In this document: positions 17,544 to 21,535 of the stretch, in pieces | Layout: every line of letters starts with the position of its first letter | How positions within the stretch are numbered: the first letter of the stretch is position 1 | Virus record (IMG/VR): IMGVR_UViG_3300028025_003648 | Location: 1 to 21,535 of that record | Length of the DNA stretch: 21,535 bases | Strand: one strand, 5' to 3' | Origin: a virus | Notes under the pieces: model-generated | Databases searched by the model: none | Seen by the model: the letters and a program-made list of their open reading frames with translations, nothing else | What the model was told of the DNA's origin: nothing | Made by a program: the position numbers and the translations under genes

Positions 17544-17855
17544 TTATTTTGATGTAAGCAATGCTGTAGGATCTGTAAGTTGAATACCAGAGGCTGCATC
17601 GATTACTGCGTATACTGTTGGCAAGTCGATATTATCTTCTAGTTGCTCACGAGTAACTTCTTCCTTTACGTATTGCTTAAATGCAATTTCTACACAATCT
17701 AAAAGAACATTCATTGACTCATCGTTATTATCTGACACATCTGAAAGTTCCTGGAACCTCTTCATAAAAGGCTTAAGTAAAGAAATCTTTAGCGGTCTAA
17801 CATCAATAGTTGTACCATCAATGAGAGTTATCTTCTTTGTTGTTTGTTCTGACAT
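17544..17855 (-). CDS. Short tail assembly chaperone
   Basis: A 103-residue acidic protein immediately upstream of the tape measure gene, the standard site of the gpG-type chaperone that coats the tape measure during tail assembly. The start is ATG 17855 (MSEQTTKK), with GGAGG 5 bases upstream; the in-frame TTG at 17867 is inside that ribosome binding site and is rejected. The strand set LIDGTTIDVRPLKI, the helix KPFMKRFQEL and the C-terminal IDLPTVYAVIDAASGIQL are each matched in the same order by the longer chaperone encoded just upstream, so the two are paralogues. This one has only the shared N-terminal domain. It has its own candidate extended -10 promoter at 17883-17891. The 28 bases to the tape measure start carry no terminator. 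Confidence 0.85.
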   Translation of the reverse strand: MSEQTTKKITLIDGTTIDVRPLKISLLKPFMKRFQELSDVSDNNDESMNVLLDCVEIAFKQYVKEEVTREQLEDNIDLPTVYAVIDAASGIQLTDPTALLTSK

Positions 17856-17882
17856 TATTTCCTCCAATAGGTTTGTTGATTA

Positions 17883-17891
17883 ATTATACCA
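17883..17891 (-). promoter_or_regulatory. Candidate extended -10 promoter for the short chaperone
   Basis: On the minus strand the gap between the two chaperone genes carries TGGTATAAT, a perfect extended -10 (TGnTATAAT). No convincing -35 lies about 17 bases upstream. Transcription would begin near 17876, giving a leader of roughly 20 bases that contains the GGAGG ribosome binding site. The same motif occurs in other gene gaps here, which strengthens the call, but it is unproven. Confidence 0.5.
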
Positions 17892-17907
17892 TAGCGACAG
17901 GCTTATT

Positions 17908-18591
17908 TTAGTCTATTTTTTCGTAGTCTAAGCCCATGCCAATACCAAATCCAGCGCTAGTTGCATTTTGGCCTTGAAGAGCAAGGATGTCTCTTGAGTC
18001 GTTTGCTTGTCCACGACTAAATACCCTAGCCTTCATATCTTCCCAAGCATTACTTTTGTTTGCATTTTTATCTAAGTCTACACCCTGCATTGCTGCCATA
18101 AATTTTTTTGTAGCATAGTCTTCTTCTCTTTTTACATTTAGTATTGCAGTTATCTCTTGCATTGATAAAGATCTTTCTAGTTCATCATAGTCTTTCCAGA
18201 TACCCAGCAAAAAAACTTCTGATTCTAGTTTTGCCAAATCAAGGTCTTCCCAAGTTGCCCCAGACCTAACTGCCTGATTTTTTACTCCTTCATCAGATTC
18301 TGCATCTACCTTGATTCCTGCAGCATAGTCTAATAGTTTATATATTGTTTTTAAATCTATTGCATCTTCAAAGTCTTCAATAGAGTTTGAAATGCTTGGC
18401 ATGTATTGTTTCATACAATTCATTCCACAAATAGCAAGAGCAGATATAGCCTCTATGTCGCCTTTTGCTGATCGAACACCTTCAAAGTCATTCATAAATC
18501 TTCTTAGATATTTAATCTTAAGTGGAGATATTTCTAACTCAGTTCCGTCAACTAAATAAATAATTCCAGTTTTGTATATTTCTGTAGCCAT
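17908..18591 (-). CDS. Long tail assembly chaperone
   Basis: A 227-residue protein when begun at ATG 18591 (MATEIYKTGIIYLVDG). The upstream in-frame TTG at 18621 lies inside the terminator hairpin of the major tail gene and is rejected. Residues 1-95 are paralogous to the short chaperone: LVDGTELEISPLKI, LRRFMNDFEGV and AIDLKTIYKLLDYAAGIKV align in order. Residues about 120-170 (LGIWKDYDELERSLSMQEIT, YATKKFMAAMQGVDLD) resemble the T-type extension of gpGT chaperones, and the C-terminus is WEDMKARVFSRGQANDSRD then AGFGIGMGLDYEKID. In most siphophages short and long forms come from one gene by frameshift; here they are separate genes with the long form first. No SD site precedes the ATG, and a TATACT hexamer ends 6 bases before it, so a leaderless transcript is plausible. 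Confidence 0.83.
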   Translation of the reverse strand: MATEIYKTGIIYLVDGTELEISPLKIKYLRRFMNDFEGVRSAKGDIEAISALAICGMNCMKQYMPSISNSIEDFEDAIDLKTIYKLLDYAAGIKVDAESDEGVKNQAVRSGATWEDLDLAKLESEVFLLGIWKDYDELERSLSMQEITAILNVKREEDYATKKFMAAMQGVDLDKNANKSNAWEDMKARVFSRGQANDSRDILALQGQNATSAGFGIGMGLDYEKID

Positions 18592-18597
18592 TATATA

Positions 18598-18606
18598 AGT
18601 ATACCA
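18598..18606 (-). promoter_or_regulatory. Candidate extended -10 promoter giving a leaderless long-chaperone mRNA
   Basis: On the minus strand TGGTATACT is followed by six bases (TATATA) and then the ATG at 18591, so a normal start site would fall on the A of the ATG. No SD site is present. The motif directly follows the run of T residues of the major tail terminator, a logical place to restart transcription. No good -35 is seen, and the local AT-richness means chance is possible. Confidence 0.45.
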
Positions 18607-18639
18607 AACAGAAAGGCCCAACCCCGAAGGATTGAGCCT
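18607..18639 (-). terminator. Factor-independent terminator after the major tail protein gene
   Basis: On the minus strand AGGCTCAATCC and GGGTTGGGCCT form an 11-bp stem (nine Watson-Crick pairs and two G-T wobbles) closed by a TTCG tetraloop, followed by TTTCTGTTT. The hairpin starts about 18 bases after the major tail stop codon. It is the only strong terminator I found in the window. Confidence 0.9.
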
Positions 18640-18657
18640 CTCATATATTTAGTTGTA

Positions 18658-19275
18658 TTATGCTGCGCCGACTGTGCGGTCTACGATCTTGCCGTATGAT
18701 CCGTTGTCGTTTGGAAGAAGACGGAATGATACTTCGAACATTGTCGCTTCGTCACGCTTTGCTGATACTGATACGCTCTCAATTGAAAGTGCACGGTATG
18801 CAACGTAGACACGCTCGATATTCTCGGTTGCGTCTCCAGTTCCTGGTCCAACTGCAATCAAACCACGCTCTACTGGAACATCGCCAATATCGCCTGCTGA
18901 AAGATTAAGTGTTGGGTTGCTTGAAACTGTTGTTAGATCTGCATCCTTGCCTGCAAGGGCAAATAGAAGGTTCTCTAGTGTTGATTCTGCGAATGTAGTA
19001 TTTAGGTTTACCTGCATGCCTTGCTTAAATAACTTAGCAACGTCAAGTACCTGGTCTACTGCTACTTCGCCGAAATCTGGCTGGAATTGGATTTCCAAAC
19101 CATTCATTGTATATCCAACGTTACGGAAGTCTACATCAGATGCAAGGGTTTCCTTGTATGATGTACCTGCCACGAACGCTGGTCGATCTGCGTCTGCAAG
19201 TGCGCCTGCTTCGTATGTGAAGAGTGCTGCTGCTCCAACGATAATGTCGTTAGAACTACCACGTGTATATGCCAT
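18658..19275 (-). CDS. Major tail (tube) protein
   Basis: A 205-residue protein (MAYTRGSSNDIIVGAAALFT) that should polymerise into the tail tube. The start is ATG 19275, because AGAGGTG lies 6 bases upstream; the in-frame GTG at 19284 belongs to that ribosome binding site. Features typical of tube proteins are a small Gly/Ala-rich N-terminus, NVGYTMNGLEIQFQPDFGEV and VDQVLDVAKLFKQGMQVNLN (strand plus helix), and a C-terminal strand set (VAYRALSIESVSVSAKRDEA, FEVSFRLLPND). Its position before the chaperones and tape measure is canonical. Base use differs from its neighbours: plus-strand 18661-18720 is 33/60 G+C by hand count against 21/60 for 11401-11460 in the tape measure gene, consistent with selection for high expression. 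It has its own candidate promoter and terminator and so may be a monocistronic unit. Confidence 0.88.
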   Translation of the reverse strand: MAYTRGSSNDIIVGAAALFTYEAGALADADRPAFVAGTSYKETLASDVDFRNVGYTMNGLEIQFQPDFGEVAVDQVLDVAKLFKQGMQVNLNTTFAESTLENLLFALAGKDADLTTVSSNPTLNLSAGDIGDVPVERGLIAVGPGTGDATENIERVYVAYRALSIESVSVSAKRDEATMFEVSFRLLPNDNGSYGKIVDRTVGAA

Positions 19276-19327
19276 GTATTTCACCTCTTTTTTCTTTATA
19301 GATTAAAGGGCTTGTTTCCTCATGATA

Positions 19328-19336
19328 ATTATATCA
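19328..19336 (-). promoter_or_regulatory. Candidate extended -10 promoter of the major tail protein gene
   Basis: On the minus strand the 68-base gap before the major tail protein holds TGATATAAT, a perfect TGnTATAAT extended -10. The start site would fall near 19321, giving a leader of about 45 bases with a strong AGAGGTG ribosome binding site. No clear -35 hexamer is seen. The gap is one of only three of 50 bases or more in the window, which supports a regulatory function. Confidence 0.55.
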
Positions 19337-19343
19337 TCCATTT

Positions 19344-19958
19344 TTAAGGGGCTATTGCTCTGGTTATGTCTTTCATCTGATGGTAATCGTAGTCAATAAT
19401 TATCTTGTTACCGCCATAGGTACGGGCTGTTCCAAAGTCAATAATATCTCTGACCTCTTCTAGTTGGTATATCTTAAATCCATGAAAATAGAATTTGCAG
19501 GTCATGCCGTCTATAGTCTTTCCTTTAGCCCAGGCATTGATCTCTTCTGCAGTTTCATCTTCACGATCCATAAGTCTCAAAACTGTTTCTTGTACCCTAA
19601 CCATTTTTTCTGTAACATCTGATTCTGTTGCATAAAAATAGTATAGAAGTTGTTCACATTTAATATGTGGGAATGGAGATCTACGCATACGGATTAGTCT
19701 ATCCCATGTTGCCATAACTCCAGCATAAGCAAGTCTCTGTGACTCTTGTGTTAAGACTTTAGGCTCTATTGGTTTGTTAGTAGAATCTAGAACATACTGT
19801 GGGGCTATAGTAACCCAACTTTCAGTTAATTCATCAATAGATGCTGGTCGAGATGGGAAAAATGGAACCCCAATACCAATACCCAGACCAAGTTTTTCTT
19901 GAAGATACTTATTAATCCATAGACCTGGTGTATTTAATGTTGATGTTGAGGCTGTCAT
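19344..19958 (-). CDS. Tail terminator / tail completion protein candidate
   Basis: A 204-residue protein placed between the gp10-like neck gene and the major tail gene, the usual slot of the tail terminator that caps the tube at the head end. Sequence features are an N-terminal segment (LWINKYLQEKLGLGIGIGVP), a Pro-rich loop (FFPSRPASIDELTESWVTIA), the helix-rich middle RRSPFPHIKCEQLLYYFYAT with KMVRVQETVLRLMDREDETA, and C-terminal strands (YQLEEVRDIIDFGTARTYGG, KIIIDYDYHQMKD). 'FPHIKCEQLLYYFYA' and 'RTYGGNKIIIDYDYH' recall a conserved neck family of actinophages, as I remember it. The start ATG 19958 overlaps the preceding stop as TAATG, with AGGGATGG upstream. Confidence in a neck or tail-completion role is moderate and rests mostly on order. 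Confidence 0.68.
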   Translation of the reverse strand: MTASTSTLNTPGLWINKYLQEKLGLGIGIGVPFFPSRPASIDELTESWVTIAPQYVLDSTNKPIEPKVLTQESQRLAYAGVMATWDRLIRMRRSPFPHIKCEQLLYYFYATESDVTEKMVRVQETVLRLMDREDETAEEINAWAKGKTIDGMTCKFYFHGFKIYQLEEVRDIIDFGTARTYGGNKIIIDYDYHQMKDITRAIAP

Positions 19959-20632
19959 TATGATACCATCCCTGCGTTTGCTACCCAGCGAGATCCAACA
20001 GACATTCCAGTTGATCTTCCACCTTTTTTGCCAGCAGCCAAATTTTTCTTGTAAACAGTAGGGTTAGCAAAATACTTATCAATACCACTTGATCTTAAAA
20101 ATGATTGAGTGAAATATTTACCAAAGAACATGTCCCAAACATTTTGGAATTGTCCCTGTGTATTTCCTCCAGGATTTTGAACCAATACTGGCTTCTTTGT
20201 ATACACAACTTGTCCACCAACCTCAAACCTTAAAGTCTCTCCATTGATTGGCTTAATAACAACTGGCTGTCCGAGTTCCATAACTTTTGCTTTGTTTTCA
20301 AAAGGAACTCTAGAACCATCCTGAATAGTTCTTGACTGCTTAAAGTCTGACATAAACGATAGTCCAAGATTACTTATAGTAAACTTAATATCAAATAGTC
20401 TTGCTGATGAACTTCCTGATTGACCCCATTCATAAACATGATGAAGTGTATCGTAACCTACTCTTGCGTTTGCATCAATAAACTGTGACGCTTGCTCTGC
20501 TACTACTGGGCCAAGGTTCTTAAATAAAGCAGTCTTGCCAGCCTGCATCCCATCAACAAATCCAAAAGAATAGTCCATAATATTTTCCATCTCTTTACGA
20601 AACTTTACGCTATCCATTCTTACTTTAATCAT
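19958..20632 (-). CDS. HK97-gp10-like neck / tail component
   Basis: A 224-residue basic protein. The N-terminus (MIKVRMDSVKFRKEMENIMD) and the following helix with ALFKNLGPVVAEQASQFID follow the HK97 gp10-like pattern: a short strand, then a long helix with a 'V-A-x-x-A-x-x-F-I-D' motif. Next come HHVYEWGQSGSSSARLFDIK and a beta portion (FTISNLGLSFMSDFKQSRTI, GGQVVYTKKPVLVQNPGG). Near the C-terminus are KNLAAGKKGGRSTGMSVGSR, a very basic Gly-rich tail, and WVANAGMVS. These proteins join the portal and head-closure rings to the tail. The start ATG 20632 overlaps the upstream stop by 4 bases. It could also be described as a minor tail Z-like protein (lambda gpZ type); the position before the terminator fits either name. 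Confidence 0.7.
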   Translation of the reverse strand: MIKVRMDSVKFRKEMENIMDYSFGFVDGMQAGKTALFKNLGPVVAEQASQFIDANARVGYDTLHHVYEWGQSGSSSARLFDIKFTISNLGLSFMSDFKQSRTIQDGSRVPFENKAKVMELGQPVVIKPINGETLRFEVGGQVVYTKKPVLVQNPGGNTQGQFQNVWDMFFGKYFTQSFLRSSGIDKYFANPTVYKKNLAAGKKGGRSTGMSVGSRWVANAGMVS

Positions 20633-21075
20633 ACATCTACCGCCTGATTCTCAGATCTACGGATTACAAGGTTGTAATATTCAATACCGCCAAATGGTCC
20701 TACAAATGGCTCCTGTGTTGCAATTTCAAATATCGTGGACTTTCCTGCTCGTGGTCCTGCTGTCTCTGTGTATATGTGGTTGCAGTTTCTATCACGAATA
20801 TTTGTCAAAATGATGTTTGTCATTGAGTGCGGAGCATCTAAACTTGAAATTCTTATGTCAGTCTTTACTCTACCGATTAGAGATGTTTTTTGTGTTATGT
20901 TAACATTTGGAGTTATTTCTTCTTTACCTGCTCCACCTACAGAATTAAAATTACCAGCAATAGTTTTATCTAGTACCCAATTCTTTTTAACATTTCCGTA
21001 AACACCTTGATCAACAATTGGGTAGTAGACATCTGCTTGCATTGGAAAAATAAAATCTGGCTCTTCGCATATCAT
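20629..21075 (-). CDS. Head-closure protein candidate
   Basis: A 148-residue, mostly beta-stranded protein. The start MICEEPDFIFPMQADVYYPI is followed by VYGNVKKNWVLDKTIAGNFN. 'A-D-V-Y-Y-P-I ... Y-G-N-V-K-K-N-W' is a recurring pattern in siphophage head-closure (stopper) proteins, which seal the portal after packaging and accept the tail. The C-terminal half contains IYTETAGPRAGKSTIFEIAT and the basic strand YYNLVIRRSENQAVDV. The ATG at 21075 overlaps the adaptor stop (TAATG), with AGGGA 7 bases upstream. Order (adaptor, closure, gp10-like, terminator) supports the call. No membrane segment or catalytic motif is seen. Moderate confidence, family by order and pattern only. Confidence 0.7.
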   Translation of the reverse strand: MICEEPDFIFPMQADVYYPIVDQGVYGNVKKNWVLDKTIAGNFNSVGGAGKEEITPNVNITQKTSLIGRVKTDIRISSLDAPHSMTNIILTNIRDRNCNHIYTETAGPRAGKSTIFEIATQEPFVGPFGGIEYYNLVIRRSENQAVDV

Positions 21076-21535
21076 TAAATTATCCCTGGCTTGACAATAT
21101 TTTTAACATATTTTTCAAGTATCTTATCTACTAAAAAGTTTCCTGTTCCATTAAGCATTGACTTATCAAATTGAATTCTAAACTGATCTGTGTTATATGC
21201 TGTAATGTATCTCTTATAGTAATCAAGTTTTCCACACTTCAGATCTTCTATTAAAAGTTTTGCTGCATATTCAATGTCAGCAGGTACTGTAATATATCCG
21301 TGATCAACAACAAATGTGTAATCATATCCTGAAGGGAATCCTACGCCATCAAATCCATAGTAGGCAAGGTCTCCACTTGCTATTGGAAGGTTCTGGGCTG
21401 TAGACTCATACCTGTTAACTACACCATCACGTATTTTTTGTATAGCGGTCTTATCTGATGTTATAGAATATTCGTGCTCATTTAATTCTGGAGTTGATCT
21501 ATCATAAACTAATTGGTTATTCTCATAAACTTTAA
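21075..21535 (-). CDS. Head-tail adaptor (connector) protein, 5' end cut by window
   Basis: This open frame enters from the right edge; the first 2 bases are a partial codon, then 152 codons run to TAA at 21075. Visible residues start KVYENNQLVYDRSTPELNEH and later include YYGFDGVGFPSGYDYTFVVD, HGYITVPADIEYAAKLLIED, CGKLDYYKRYITAYNTDQFR and FLVDKILEKYVKNIV. The pattern 'V-P-x-D-I-E-Y-A-A-K-L-L-I-E-D' plus a terminal helix is that of gp6/gp15-like head-tail connectors, helical-bundle proteins that dock below the portal. Its location ahead of the closure protein fits. The true start lies outside the window, and there is no in-frame stop in the visible part. Confidence 0.75.
   Translation of the reverse strand, partial: KVYENNQLVYDRSTPELNEHEYSITSDKTAIQKIRDGVVNRYESTAQNLPIASGDLAYYGFDGVGFPSGYDYTFVVDHGYITVPADIEYAAKLLIEDLKCGKLDYYKRYITAYNTDQFRIQFDKSMLNGTGNFLVDKILEKYVKNIVKPGII

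Noticed and set aside
17856-17907. Programmed frameshift linking the two chaperone genes.
   Set aside because: Both genes are complete with stop and start, separated by 52 noncoding bases, and the long gene already contains its extension in one frame.
18592-18621. TTG at 18621 as start of the long chaperone, giving ten extra residues.
   Set aside because: It lies within the stem of the terminator hairpin and has no ribosome binding site.
19276-19284. GTG at 19284 as start of the major tail protein, giving three extra residues.
   Set aside because: This GTG is part of the AGAGGTG ribosome binding site for ATG 19275.
18917-19306. 129-codon plus-strand frame opposite the major tail protein.
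   Set aside because: It is exactly antisense to a well-supported, more GC-rich gene, which keeps antisense frames open by composition.

Overview
The window is the virion-structure module of a tailed bacteriophage (or prophage) with siphovirus morphology. Every convincing gene lies on the minus strand, so transcription runs from position 21535 towards 1. The DNA is visibly AT-rich. No tail sheath gene, baseplate-wedge set, tRNA, rRNA, CRISPR array, insertion sequence or integrase is seen. The style of the tape measure, the zinc-ribbon protein and the protein at the left edge, together with two genes that look leaderless, remind me of phages of Actinobacteria. The host cannot be settled from this sequence.

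Layout in transcription order. (1) 21535-19344: head-completion and neck block with four tightly coupled genes: a head-tail adaptor (5' end cut by the window), a head-closure-like protein, an HK97-gp10-like neck protein and a tail-terminator candidate. (2) 19336-18607: an isolated major tail protein gene with its own candidate promoter, a strong Shine-Dalgarno (SD) site, more GC-rich coding sequence and a strong factor-independent terminator. (3) 18606-17544: two tail assembly chaperone genes. They are tandem paralogues rather than one gene with a programmed frameshift. (4) 17515-7871: one 3214-codon tape measure protein gene, nearly half the window; the usual scaling predicts a tail near 480 nm. 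(5) 7871-801: tail-tip genes: a distal-tail-like protein, a 1439-residue baseplate hub with an embedded lectin-like domain, then three smaller minor tail or fibre proteins. (6) 798-1: a small lectin-like tail protein, a 63-residue zinc-ribbon protein and an edge-truncated, possibly DNA-binding protein, which may mark the switch from structural to regulatory genes.

Most genes are joined by TAATG or ATGA stop-start overlaps, so translational coupling is the default. The exceptions are around the major tail protein and the chaperones. There the gaps hold TGnTATAAT-like extended -10 motifs and a terminator, which looks like a device for setting the ratio of major tail protein to chaperones to tape measure. 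All functions are assigned from motif recognition and gene order; no database search was run.
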